Shown here: positions 23,048 through 32,800 of the stretch, in pieces | Numbering within the stretch: the first letter of the stretch is position 1 | Layout of the letters: each line of letters begins with the position of its first letter | From: a virus | Virus record (IMG/VR): IMGVR_UViG_3300032050_000044 | Location: 1 to 64,000 of that record | Reading direction: 5' to 3' (one strand) | DNA: 64,000 bases | Notes under the pieces: generated by a model | What the model saw: only the letters and a program-made list of their open reading frames with translations | Databases searched by the model: none | Told to the model about the DNA's origin: nothing | Made by a program: the position numbers and the translations under genes

Positions 23048-23727
23048 GATAGTATATCATTGATTTTTTTATCTCTTATAAGTTCTTTATATTTATTTTC
23101 ATCTATAACCTTTTTAAAAAATGTATAAATACCTTCTTTTGAAAAGATACCATTATATGTGTGATTATAAAATTCTTTATGACAACTTATATTTATAATA
23201 AGATTTGGTTTAATTCTTAAAATTATATTAATATCTTGATCTTTTAAATGAAATGATTGTTCAAACTCTGGTCCTAAGTTTGAGAAACCTGGTTCAAATC
23301 CTAAATCTTTAAAGAAACTTAAAACTCTATCATAACGATTATATCTACCTACTGTTTTTGTTTCTGTGTCATAGTAAGCAAATCTTGATGGCATTTCATT
23401 ATATTCATTCTCAGAACCTATATAAAATTTATCACCATCATCTAGTATATCATCAAGTGTTATGTCTCTTTTTTCCTCAGTTGATAGATTTGATTTGTTT
23501 TTATCTATAACATTTTTTATATGTTTATCGAAGATAAAATATACTATACCATTTTCTTCTGATAGTTTTTCACATTCATCAATTAGACTTTGTGGTATTT
23601 CAGATCTTTCATATTTAAAAGTAGATAAATCTTCAACATGACCTGTTGGTTTTGAACCGTCGTTTATTTCAATACCTGTTGTTCCATCGGGTAATGTAAC
23701 AGTGTTTATTTGTATTTGATTACTCAT
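23044..23727 (-). CDS. Hypothetical protein ending in RDKKINDILS
   Basis: 227 residues. The N-terminus is beta-rich (NTVTLPDGTTGIEINDGSKP). The middle is acidic and aromatic, and the C-terminus LIRDKKINDILS carries the shared motif at the very end. It overlaps both neighbours by 4 nt, indicating coupled translation. Function unknown. Confidence 0.55.
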   Translation of the reverse strand: MSNQIQINTVTLPDGTTGIEINDGSKPTGHVEDLSTFKYERSEIPQSLIDECEKLSEENGIVYFIFDKHIKNVIDKNKSNLSTEEKRDITLDDILDDGDKFYIGSENEYNEMPSRFAYYDTETKTVGRYNRYDRVLSFFKDLGFEPGFSNLGPEFEQSFHLKDQDINIILRIKPNLIINISCHKEFYNHTYNGIFSKEGIYTFFKKVIDENKYKELIRDKKINDILS

Positions 23728-23945
23728 TTAGATAAATAATTTTTTTCATGATCAAATCTTTTGGAATTATATTCTTTTAAGAATTGACATTTCTCATACT
23801 CTTCTCTTAATAGAAAGTATTCTATCATTTCTTTTATGAAATCTTGAGTATAAGGTTGGAAATTTTCATCAAAATGTTTACCTTCAAAAATTCGTTTATA
23901 ACTATTGTTAATTAAATAGTCAAAACTTTTTAATACTAAGCTCAT
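23724..23945 (-). CDS. Small UVR-like helical protein
   Basis: 73 residues. The segment FIKEMIEYFLLREEYEKCQF, followed by LKEYNSKRFDHEKNY, resembles the UVR-type helical hairpin (a helix with E-x-Y-E-K-x-x-x-L-K). A similar motif ends the gene at 55519. It lies between the membrane protein upstream and the 227-residue protein downstream. It might be an adaptor for protein-protein contacts. Confidence 0.55.
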   Translation of the reverse strand: MSLVLKSFDYLINNSYKRIFEGKHFDENFQPYTQDFIKEMIEYFLLREEYEKCQFLKEYNSKRFDHEKNYLSK

Positions 23946-23947
23946 GA

Positions 23948-24568
23948 TTATTTATTTAAATTATCAAGGAAATCTTTTTCTTCTTTTGTTATGGAATTTA
24001 TTCCATGTTTAGAAATTTTATCTAAGATTGAATCAACATCAAACTTTTTATTATTTTCTTCAACTATATCATTTATAGTATTTTTATTTAAATCAAGATC
24101 TATATTTAGAGAGTTAGGATCGGATTTAAGTATATCTTGAATATCCTGCATTCTCTTATTAAACTCTTCTTTTGAAATTGTCATACCCATGATATTTACA
24201 ACATCATTTATTTGGTTACTAAACTCTCTATTAATTTCAATAAGTAAGTCTGATTTTATATTATTATCTAAACTATCAGATGTATAAATACAGTTATTAT
24301 CTTTGAATATACAAACAATTTGTTTATCCATCAAATAGACTATGTTTACAACATCTAAATTTTGAATTTTGGTGTCAAACATAACTGTATGGTTAACTCT
24401 ACTAACAAATACAGTTTTTTTGTTTTTAATATTACTTAATACCTCTTTAAATTTAGAGTTTATCTCATTGATGATTTTTTTATTTTTAGCTTTTTCTTTC
24501 ACTTGTAAAGCTATGTGATAAGTAACAAATCCCCAAATAATTCCTAAAATAAACGTAGTTGTTGCCAT
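23948..24568 (-). CDS. Membrane-anchored protein with C-terminal DKIxxxGxxS module
   Basis: 206 residues: one N-terminal membrane segment (about 5-23), a Lys-rich linker, a beta-rich domain (KTVFVSRVNHTVMFD, VVNIVYLMDKQIVCIF), helical stretches, and the terminal module SILDKISKHGINSITKEEKD. This module is one of four copies in the window and is known from C-termini of Bacteroidota proteins. It is 3 nt downstream of the nucleotidyltransferase gene. Function unknown. Confidence 0.6.
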   Translation of the reverse strand: MATTTFILGIIWGFVTYHIALQVKEKAKNKKIINEINSKFKEVLSNIKNKKTVFVSRVNHTVMFDTKIQNLDVVNIVYLMDKQIVCIFKDNNCIYTSDSLDNNIKSDLLIEINREFSNQINDVVNIMGMTISKEEFNKRMQDIQDILKSDPNSLNIDLDLNKNTINDIVEENNKKFDVDSILDKISKHGINSITKEEKDFLDNLNK

Positions 24569-24571
24569 ATT

Positions 24572-25780
24572 TTATATATTATAAATATTTTTTCTAATTT
24601 TTACTAATAGTTCATTTACAAATGTTTTATCAACTTTATCGGGTAAAGTTGAGTTTTTGAATAGTTCATCAATCTCTTTAATCTCATTCTCAACATCATC
24701 AATTAAAGTTTGAAGATCAACTTTACCTCTTCTGATATTGAGTAATTCTTCAGCATCTGGTCTTCTAACAATAATACCAAGACCTTCAGCAATCTCTCTA
24801 CTCATTTGAGTTAGACGCTTACAATGCATCATGTTTTTACCATCAATTTTTTGACCATGAGATTCAACATCTACCCATCTTTGAGTATTTCTATTCTCTA
24901 ACCATTCTTCATATTCTTTGTATTCTCTACAATGTTGTGAATAACCATCTTTATTATAAATAATGTTACAGATCGGTGTTTCGCCTTTAGGAATTGAAGA
25001 AAGTCTAAGTTGATTTGACTCTGATAAATTATCACCTTCACCAACTTTAATAAGACCTTTATATCCTAAAGCAAGTGGTTTTGATTTTAATTCACCATTT
25101 TCATCTTTATAAAGTCTGGATTCGAACATATAACTTCTCATTCTACTTGTTAGTTTAGTTGAGAAAAGAGATCGAGCTTCATCATCATAATAAACTGCGT
25201 AAACATCTCTGGCGTTCGGTACATTACATACACCACAGAATTTTTCTTCATATCCTTTAGTTTCATTCCAAACTTTCCAAGGAATAGATTTCTCACCTTC
25301 GATTACATAAACAAAGTCAAGTACATCTTTACGAGTAACTCTATCTCTTTCCCAGTTTTGTTTTTTATTTTGACCTTTTGCTTTTTGAATTTGTTGAACT
25401 GCGTATCCACCAAAAGATTTAGCACATATTTTAGTAATAAACTTATCTTTATTATTTAATATTTCATCAAAGATGGGATCTTTATAAACAATACAATCTT
25501 CTGGTGTATTAAGTAGTTCTAATACAGTTGGATTATTACTTTCTAATAGTTGAAGAAATCTTCTAATTTCATAGATAACAATATCATTTTTATCATCATT
25601 GATTTGTTCAACGTAATTAAAACCTAAAATATCTTCCATGGATTGTATAAAGACACCTGAGAAATCGGTATCCGAAGTTTCAATATTTGTTCCATATGCG
25701 TGAGATCCTCTAATAACTAAGAGTAAAGGTTTAGCACCTGGTGATTTTTCTTGTATTAAATTTAATAGTTCTTGTTTCAT
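24572..25780 (-). CDS. RlaP-like nucleotidyltransferase (Pol beta superfamily)
   Basis: 402 residues. The N-terminal motif LVIRGSHAYGTNIETSDTDF gives the G-S and D-x-D (Asp37, Asp39) of the Pol beta fold, in the form typical of the RlaP family (Pfam PF10127), which is linked to RNA repair. The next segment, DIVIYEIRRFLQLLESNNPT VLELL in two parts, also fits. The C-terminal half includes a helical region with HCKRLTQMSREIAEG and RRGKVDLQTLIDDVE. Possible roles are repair of tRNAs cut by host defence nucleases, or nucleotidylation of RNA. It has its own host-type promoter, so it is probably expressed early. No RNA ligase partner is seen nearby. Confidence 0.85.
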   Translation of the reverse strand: MKQELLNLIQEKSPGAKPLLLVIRGSHAYGTNIETSDTDFSGVFIQSMEDILGFNYVEQINDDKNDIVIYEIRRFLQLLESNNPTVLELLNTPEDCIVYKDPIFDEILNNKDKFITKICAKSFGGYAVQQIQKAKGQNKKQNWERDRVTRKDVLDFVYVIEGEKSIPWKVWNETKGYEEKFCGVCNVPNARDVYAVYYDDEARSLFSTKLTSRMRSYMFESRLYKDENGELKSKPLALGYKGLIKVGEGDNLSESNQLRLSSIPKGETPICNIIYNKDGYSQHCREYKEYEEWLENRNTQRWVDVESHGQKIDGKNMMHCKRLTQMSREIAEGLGIIVRRPDAEELLNIRRGKVDLQTLIDDVENEIKEIDELFKNSTLPDKVDKTFVNELLVKIRKNIYNI

Positions 25781-25796
25781 AATTCTTAATTATCTA

Positions 25797-25828
25797 CAAA
25801 TATAGATAAAGTTTTTAAAAAAATCAAA
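25797..25828 (-). promoter_or_regulatory. Host-type promoter for RlaP-like gene
   Basis: The minus strand has TTTG (25828-25825), 20-nt spacer, TATATTTG (25804-25797), 16 nt before ATG 25780. It matches the Bacteroidota consensus. Confidence 0.55.
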
Positions 25829-25872
25829 ATAAAGTATTAAGAAATTAATATATAACAAAAAAGAATAATTAT

Positions 25873-26862
25873 ATGGCAGGAACTTCAAGTTATGTAAATC
25901 CTCCTATTTCAGCTGATTATAGGTTCACAGTAGAAGAATTACTAACTGTGTTACCTGATAACGCTGCTAATTTAATTGACGCTAAAGATGTTAGAGATTC
26001 TGTTTGGACTCTTTGGAATAGAATTGATGATATTGAAATAACAGCTTCTCAATCATTAACAACAAATACAGATTATATTAGAGCTACTCCAACTCAAATA
26101 GCTGTTGGTGGTGCTTCTATTGGAAGTACATTTTCAGGTACAATTCAAGATGCTTTGGATAAAATTTTATATCCTTATGTTGCTCAAACTCATGTTTTTT
26201 CAGCTTCGAGTGCGTCAAGACAATTTGGATCATCTACTTCTGTTACTTTAAGTTGGACAGTTATTAAAAATAGTAACTCAATTACGTCAATAACTGTTGA
26301 TGGTACAAGTGTTTCACCAACCGGTGCTAGTCAATCTGGTACAAAAGCTACTACAGCTACACACAGTTCATCACCAAGTGGAGTTAGTCAAGTTCAATTG
26401 TTTACTTTCTCTACATCTGATGGTACCACAACATTGAGTACTACTGCTTCAGTTACTTGGTCTAATAAGAGATATTGGGGATTTATTGATTTAACTTCTT
26501 GTGTACCATCAAATCCAGATTTAACACTTACTCCTGGTTCAAGTGCTGCTGTTGGTTCATTTATCACAGATGCTAAAGTTAAAGGTCTTACTGGTGCTGG
26601 TGTTGGTAGTGGTAGTGAATTAGCTACAAGTTTATCAAGAACTTTTACTAATATGGATGGTTCGGGATATTATTTATGTTTTGCATGGCCTACTTTATTT
26701 GGTACTCCAACATTTGTTGTTGGTGGTTTTACCAATACAGCATTTACAAAAGTTAGATCTAATAGTACATTTTCAAATGATTATGGGTTTAGTGGAACGA
26801 ATTATGATGTTTGGATAAGTAATACTGCTTATAATTCATCTACAACAATAGTTATAAGTTAA
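25873..26862 (+). CDS. Tail fibre / adhesin-type protein
   Basis: 329 residues, Ser/Thr/Gly-rich and beta-rich with few charges. The N-terminal region LTVLPDNAANLIDAKDVRDS VWTLWNRI (read in two parts) and the motif GTIQDALDKILYPYVAQTH recur in phage fibre proteins. The rest looks like Ig-like or carbohydrate-binding beta domains (TSVTLSWTVIKNSNSITSIT). Probably a receptor-binding or fibre subunit. A TTAATATATAACA element lies 15 nt upstream. It is in an operon with the next fibre gene (15-nt gap). Confidence 0.65.
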   Translation: MAGTSSYVNPPISADYRFTVEELLTVLPDNAANLIDAKDVRDSVWTLWNRIDDIEITASQSLTTNTDYIRATPTQIAVGGASIGSTFSGTIQDALDKILYPYVAQTHVFSASSASRQFGSSTSVTLSWTVIKNSNSITSITVDGTSVSPTGASQSGTKATTATHSSSPSGVSQVQLFTFSTSDGTTTLSTTASVTWSNKRYWGFIDLTSCVPSNPDLTLTPGSSAAVGSFITDAKVKGLTGAGVGSGSELATSLSRTFTNMDGSGYYLCFAWPTLFGTPTFVVGGFTNTAFTKVRSNSTFSNDYGFSGTNYDVWISNTAYNSSTTIVIS

Positions 26863-26877
26863 AATTAAGAAAATAAT

Positions 26878-28197
26878 ATGAGTAAAAATACAGGTACATT
26901 AGTAGGAGCGGCAATTAGACCGATAGATTCAAACGACTTAATTTCTACTGCGTATGAAAATGAGATTAGAGGTGGTCATCATGGTTATGAGACTTTATCA
27001 GAAAGAAATTCAATTATTATACAAAGAAGAAGTTGGGGTATGTTATGTACTGTTTATAATGATGGTTCTAATAATGGTACTTACCAATTAAAATATGGTT
27101 ATAGTAGTACTACAATAACTGATAATAGTAATTGGATTTTATTTAGTGGTGGTTCAGGTGCGGCTGGTAGTGAGTATTGGTTAGATCCTGTTATATCAGT
27201 ATCTACATCTGAGCCAGGTTCTCCGTCAAATGGAGATAGATATATTGCTGGTTTAGATAATACGGCTACTTTGAGTGGTTCTAATTGGTCATCATATACT
27301 GGTGGTTATATTGTTACTTGGAATAATACTTTATCTGATTGGGATAAAACATCTCCAAAAAATGGATATACATTAAGAGTTCAGAATGAAGATGACTCTC
27401 TTTATAGATATGAAGGTACTTATTCAAGTGGTAAGTGGGTTAAAGAGTATGTTAATCAAGTAATGAGTTTAACAGCTAGTACATCAAATGGATACACATA
27501 TACTTCAACATCTTTGCCTAATTTATTCTCATATAATACAAATCAAGTATATCTAACTAGGTTTTCAGCTACTAACTCTGGTACATCATCTGTTACTTTA
27601 AATATAAATAGTTTAGGTGCCAAATCTATTAAAAAACAAACATCTAATGGATTGGATGATTTATTAGTTAGTGAGTTAAATCCTAATATAACATATACAT
27701 TGATGTATGATGGTACTTACTTTAGATTAAATAAACCTTTTAGTAATGCTCCATTTGATATAAAATGGAGAATTAGAAGTAATGAGATTGTTCAAGTTCC
27801 TGATTATAATGAATATTTAATTTATGGTGATTTAACTGTTGAAGGTAGATTGGATATTGATACTTATGGTAAAGTTGTTATATTGGATGGTGGATTGATA
27901 TTAAATGGTGGTACTGTATCAAATTCTGGTAATGTTCAATTGGTTGATTTGGCTTTAGGTCCTAATAGTGGTGGTGGAACAAGTTCTATTACTAAGTTTA
28001 CAACACTTCAATCTATGAGTGCCGGTGTTACATATTCCATAACACATGGTTTATCTACACCTGCTATTATAGTTAATACTTGGGATGAAACAACTGGTGA
28101 GCAGTTAAATTTAAGTGTTGCTAAAACATCAAATGATGCTATAGATATTAATTCTGTTAACACGATATCTTCAGTTAGAATTGTAGTTATGGGATAA
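26878..28197 (+). CDS. Tail fibre protein with DUF2793-like segment
   Basis: 439 residues, Ser/Thr/Asn/Gly-rich. Residues about 100-185 (STSEPGSPSNGDRYIAG ... YIVTWNNTLSDWDKTSP ... YRYEGTY) match the DUF2793-type module of fibre proteins. The region SVTLNINSLGAKSI ... YTLMYDGTYFRL is another common fibre module. The C-terminal part has an RGD-less beta tip with ITHGLSTPAIIVNTWDETTG. It follows the 25873 gene and is closed by a terminator. Confidence 0.7.
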   Translation: MSKNTGTLVGAAIRPIDSNDLISTAYENEIRGGHHGYETLSERNSIIIQRRSWGMLCTVYNDGSNNGTYQLKYGYSSTTITDNSNWILFSGGSGAAGSEYWLDPVISVSTSEPGSPSNGDRYIAGLDNTATLSGSNWSSYTGGYIVTWNNTLSDWDKTSPKNGYTLRVQNEDDSLYRYEGTYSSGKWVKEYVNQVMSLTASTSNGYTYTSTSLPNLFSYNTNQVYLTRFSATNSGTSSVTLNINSLGAKSIKKQTSNGLDDLLVSELNPNITYTLMYDGTYFRLNKPFSNAPFDIKWRIRSNEIVQVPDYNEYLIYGDLTVEGRLDIDTYGKVVILDGGLILNGGTVSNSGNVQLVDLALGPNSGGGTSSITKFTTLQSMSAGVTYSITHGLSTPAIIVNTWDETTGEQLNLSVAKTSNDAIDINSVNTISSVRIVVMG

Positions 28198-28199
28198 AA

Positions 28200-28237
28200 A
28201 TAAAAATCCTCTATGAAAATAGAGGATTTTTTTTATT
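28200..28237. terminator. Bidirectional hairpin terminator
   Basis: Stem AATCCTCTAT / ATAGAGGATT with loop GAAA and flanking A- and T-runs. It lies between the fibre operon and the convergent gene at 28233. Confidence 0.85.
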
Positions 28238-28502
28238 TTGATAATATTCTTTCTATATTTTTTAATGAAAAAGAAGGATTTGGTATTGGTTTTCCACCAT
28301 CCTTTAGATAATTATTATATAGTTCATTATAGTCATCCTCTGTGTAGAATTTACTATCTAAATCACAAAAAATTACATTTGTATCACTTGATGATATTGT
28401 TTTATTTTGTAGTCTGGTTTCTCCATAAGCTGGTCCAACCGGTCCAACTAATTCTGTTCCTGACACTTCTTCTTTAATAAATTCTTTAAATCTTTTAATC
28501 AT
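28233..28502 (-). CDS. Small putative head-packaged protein with GPVGP motif
   Basis: About 89 residues from the second ATG (MIKRFKEFIKEEVSGTE). The start fits the shared targeting-like peptide (FIKE then Glu). It then has ELVGPVGPAYGE, a short Gly/Pro motif, and an unrecognised C-terminal helical half. The ATG at 28508 is also possible. It overlaps the 3' end of the upstream gene by 8 nt. Confidence 0.55.
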   Translation of the reverse strand: MIKRFKEFIKEEVSGTELVGPVGPAYGETRLQNKTISSSDTNVIFCDLDSKFYTEDDYNELYNNYLKDGGKPIPNPSFSLKNIERILSK

Positions 28503-28950
28503 TATCATCTTCTATTTTTTCAAAATATTCATCTTGTTCTTGTAAAGAATATTCATCCTTCTTAGTGTTATATATTAAATTATAAAGATATTTATCTTCT
28601 AATGTAAATGTTTCATCACCTTTTAGAAATAAAACACACTCATCATCTTCAAAATCATTTTCTACGTTTATAATTCTAAGACCAATTTTACCATCTCTAT
28701 CATGTAGATCACAGATTACTTTTTTATTTTTATCTAAGAGATCTTTTATTCTACTATATGTTGAATTTTTAGAAAGAAACATAAAGTCTTTCATGTCTTC
28801 CTCTCTCGTATCTTGGTATAGATTTAGGAAACTAATCTCTTTATCAGATAGTTTTTTTTTACTATTGATTTTATCCAAAATCCTATTAAGTTCTATTTCT
28901 TTAATAGACTCACCTAATAAGTAATACTTAATCAGTTTTTTAATTTTCAT
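28495..28950 (-). CDS. Hypothetical protein with DKI...LSDKE module
   Basis: About 151 residues from MKIKKLIKYY (an ATG at 28965 is an alternative). Residues about 15-45 carry GESIKEIELNRILDKINSKK KLSDKEISFL in two parts, a variant of the short Bacteroidota-type module found in three other genes here. The C-terminal two thirds are alpha/beta and acidic. The N-terminus is a weak match to the shared targeting peptide. Function unknown. Confidence 0.55.
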   Translation of the reverse strand: MKIKKLIKYYLLGESIKEIELNRILDKINSKKKLSDKEISFLNLYQDTREEDMKDFMFLSKNSTYSRIKDLLDKNKKVICDLHDRDGKIGLRIINVENDFEDDECVLFLKGDETFTLEDKYLYNLIYNTKKDEYSLQEQDEYFEKIEDDND

Positions 28951-29027
28951 ATTCTTTGCCTCCATTATTATATATTAAAGACGAGTTTTAATTTTATATA
29001 TAGTATAAGTAAAATTTATATAAAATA

Positions 29028-29804
29028 ATGGATCAAAAGTTATGTAAAAAGTGCGATACTAAGAAGCCTTTGAACTTTTTCAATAAGGATAAATCAAAAA
29101 AAGATGGTTATAGGAATTCTTGTAAAGAGTGTCAAAAAGATTATAGTAGAAACTTTTATATTAAAAATAAAGAAAGTATATGTGAGTCTAGTAATGAATA
29201 TTATAAAAGTATTTGCAATAATATTAATTATAAAACTAATAGAAGTGAATATATGAATATTTATAAAATTGAAAATAGTGAAAAAATAAAAAAATATAAT
29301 AGAGAGTATAATTTATTGAATAAAGAGGAAATCTCTATTTCCAAACGAATATATCGAGAGAATAATAAAGAGAAAATAAAAAAATATAAATCTGATAATA
29401 GAGATATGATAAATAGTAGAGCTATCAATTATTATCATAATAGGATTAAGAAAGATGAAGTTTATCATCTTTCGTATAGAATTAGAAGTTTAGTGAGTAT
29501 ATCTATTAAAAAAAGAGGGTATTCTAAAAAATCAAAAACAAATGAGATATTAGGATGTTCTTTTGAAGAGTTCAAGACTTACTTAGAATCTAAATTTGAA
29601 GATTGGATGACTTGGGATAACAAGGGATTGTATAATGGTGAATTAAATTATGGATGGGATATTGATCATATTATACCAATCTCAAGTGCTGAGACGGAAG
29701 AGGATGTTATTAAATTAAATCATTATACAAATTTACAACCACTTTGTTCTTTTGTTAATAGGGTTATAAAAAGAGATAATATGTCATGGATCAACGTTTA
29801 TTAG
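29028..29804 (+). CDS. HNH homing endonuclease inserted at start of 29786 gene
   Basis: 258 residues. N-terminal Cys pairs (CKKCDTKKPLNFF, CKECQK), a Lys/Asn/Tyr-rich DNA-binding middle, and C-terminal HNH motifs: WDIDHIIPIS, NHYTNLQPL and VNRVIKRDN. Close relative in layout of the 5170 enzyme. Its end runs 19 nt into the next gene, whose first bases supply the stop. Both genes begin ATGGATCAA, suggesting that insertion duplicated or reused the original start region. Confidence 0.85.
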   Translation: MDQKLCKKCDTKKPLNFFNKDKSKKDGYRNSCKECQKDYSRNFYIKNKESICESSNEYYKSICNNINYKTNRSEYMNIYKIENSEKIKKYNREYNLLNKEEISISKRIYRENNKEKIKKYKSDNRDMINSRAINYYHNRIKKDEVYHLSYRIRSLVSISIKKRGYSKKSKTNEILGCSFEEFKTYLESKFEDWMTWDNKGLYNGELNYGWDIDHIIPISSAETEEDVIKLNHYTNLQPLCSFVNRVIKRDNMSWINVY

Positions 29805-32800
29805 ACGCACTGAATAATTTATCATTCGCCTTAGAAGAAATATCTGATGCTCTTAAAGATAAGAAAGGATCAAAATCCGATACAACTGCTGCTTTGCAGT
29901 CTGGTAATTTTTCTAAAACAATTAATGAAATTAATGTTGGTATTAAATCTATTAAAAAGGATACTGAAAAGATATTAAAACAACAAAAAACTATTTTAGA
30001 GTTATCTAAAAAGAAGCAAGCTGATAAAAAGATGGATGCTTTTGATGGTGATGATGATAAAAAACAAGGTTCTATTAAAAAAGGTGTAACTTCTATTTTA
30101 TTAATCGCTGCTGGTGTTTTAGCGATAGGATTGGCATTTAAATTAGTTGGTAAAGTTGACTTTTTCTCTGTTATTGCATTAGGTATTGGTATTTATGCTG
30201 TTTCTGTCGCATTTGATAAGATTGGTAGGCTAAAAGATTTAAGTTATAGAAAAGTATTTATGATATCATCTGTTATGCCTTTAATGGGTATGGGTATTTG
30301 GTTGGCATCTAAATTTTTAGCAAGAGTTTCTCCGATGAGTATTGGTCAGATTGTAACATCAATTGGTGTTGCTACTGCATTTTATTTTATAGCACCTGTT
30401 ATAACATCTATGATGGATGCGATGATGAATACAAAAGAAGTAACATTACCTGGTGGTAAGAAAATTAAAACTTCTAAGTTTGATTTCGGAAGACTTAAAG
30501 CAACAATTGTCGCTCTACCTATTTTAATGGTTGCTATGGCTCTGGGTATCACTGCTTCATCTTGGATATTATCTAAAGTTAAACCAATGGGTCTTGGCCA
30601 GATTATAACAGCTATTGCTATATCTGGTATGTTTGCTATTGCTGCTATGGGTATTAAAGGATTAATACAAGCGTTGACTGAGGAAAATGAGGTTAAGGGT
30701 AAGAATGGCTTTAAGACTAAATCCATGGATATGAGTAAATTATCAAAGATTGCTGTATTCTTACCTATTGTAATGTTAGCTATTGCAGTTGGTATTACTT
30801 TATCATCATATGTTTTGCAATTGATTAAACCTATAACTTTAGGAAAAGCAATAACCGCTATTTTAATAGCTGGTATGTTTGCTGTTGTATCTTGGGGTAT
30901 TGGTACTATGTTGACTGCTTTATCTAAAATAAAGGGTGCTGATATTGCCAAATCAGCTATGTTGTTACCTCTTCTTTTGCCAGCAATGGCTTTAGCTATC
31001 GCTGCTTCATCTTGGGTATTAGCACTGGTCAACCCTATTAGTCTAGCTCAATTTTTAACATCACTTGCAATTTCAATTTTATTTATAGCATTTAGTGTTA
31101 CTTTATTAGTTTTAGCAAAAGCTAATGTTTTTGGAAAAATTGGTTTAAAAGATATAGTTAAAATTCCAGCGATGTTTGTCGCTTTATCTTTAGCTATAAT
31201 GTTATCATCTTGGATATTATCAGCTTCTGCTGAAATAACATTTGGTAGATCTCTTGAGATACTAGCTTTTTCTGTTGTTTTATGTATTGCGGTTATAGTG
31301 GTTGCGTTAACAGCCTTATTAGTTACTAAAATAGGTGATGTTAAAATGTATGCTAAAGCTGGTATATCAATATCAATATTAGCAGCAACTATTATGTTGG
31401 CTTCTTTACTTATAGATAAGGGTACATATAAAAAATATCCTGGTTGGAAGTGGTCTTTATCGGTTGGATTATCACTTGTTATTTTTGGTGGTGTTTCATG
31501 GGCTCTTATGAAAATTGGTAGTGTTACAACTTATATAAAAGGAGCGGTTGCTATTTTAGTTGTCGCTGCTACAATTATGGCGACTTCACATATATTAAAT
31601 CTTGGTAAATATACAAAGTATCCAAGTGTTAAGTGGGCTATTGGTGTTGGTCTCTCATTAGCTATATTTGGAGCTGGCGCGGTTTTATTGGGAACTCAAG
31701 TATTGAATCCATTTTTCTATGGTGGTCTTGGTGCTGTTTTATTGGTTGCTGGTGTTGTGGTTGCTGCTTCACATCTTTTAGCGTTGGGTAATTATAAAAA
31801 ATATCCAACTGTTGCTTGGGGTGCTGGTGTTGGACTGGCTTTGGGAGCTTTTGGAGCTGGTGCGGTTTTATTGGGAACTCAGGTATTGAATCCATTCTTC
31901 TATGCTGGATTAGGTGAAATATTACTAGTTGCTGGTACAATAGTGACTGCTTCACATATTTTAAATAAAGGAAATTATAAAAAATATCCAACTGTTGCTT
32001 GGTCTGGTGGTGTTGGACTTGCATTAGCTGGATTTGGTCTTGGTGCGGTTCTATTAGGTTTTAATGTATTAAATCCTTTCTTCGGTAGTGGTCTTAAAAT
32101 GATTAAGAAAGTTGCACAAACAATAGTTGATGTTTCTCATATTCTTACTAAAGGTGCTTGGAATAAATATCCTGATATTAAATGGGCTATGGGTATATCA
32201 AATTTATTCAAACATATGGATCCTGCTTTTGATATTATATCTAAATATGATGGATTCATGAGTAGTTTTGATGATGTTATTAAGAATATGATGAAGATTG
32301 GTAAAGGTATGGTCAAATTGGCTGGATTATTTGCTAATTCTGCTTCTTGGAAATACCCACCATTATCTTGGTCTGAAGGAGTTGCCAAAAATATTGTTGG
32401 TTTTGTTAATTTATCAAATTATATTTCTAATAAGCTTGATTTCTTCGCAGAAGATAATATTAGAGATTTAGTTATTGAAATGGCTATTACTGCGAAAATT
32501 ATCAAAAATAACAAATCTAATTTCTCAGCAGTTATACCTGCTAATTTTATGAAAAATGTTGCTTCTAATATTTTATCATACGCTTTGTTATCAAGACAAT
32601 TAGATGCAATTTTAACAATTGATGAAAAGAAATCTATTGGAAATGGAGTATTGGGTAGTTTTGAATATAAAACTAAGAGAGCTGTTGATTTATCAAATAT
32701 TAATAGAATTGCTCATCAAATGGCTATTACTGCGAGAATTATATCATCATCTTCTAAATATATGAAGGATACTATAAATCCTAATTATATGAAGAGTGTT

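Noticed and set aside
30382-31032. 216-codon ORF antisense to the tape-measure-like gene
   Set aside because: Mirror of hydrophobic repeat codons in 29786-33361, with Pro/Ile/Ala-rich translation and no start context.
31662-32024. 120-codon antisense ORF rich in His and Gln
   Set aside because: Its periodic sequence mirrors the 183-bp repeats of the sense gene.
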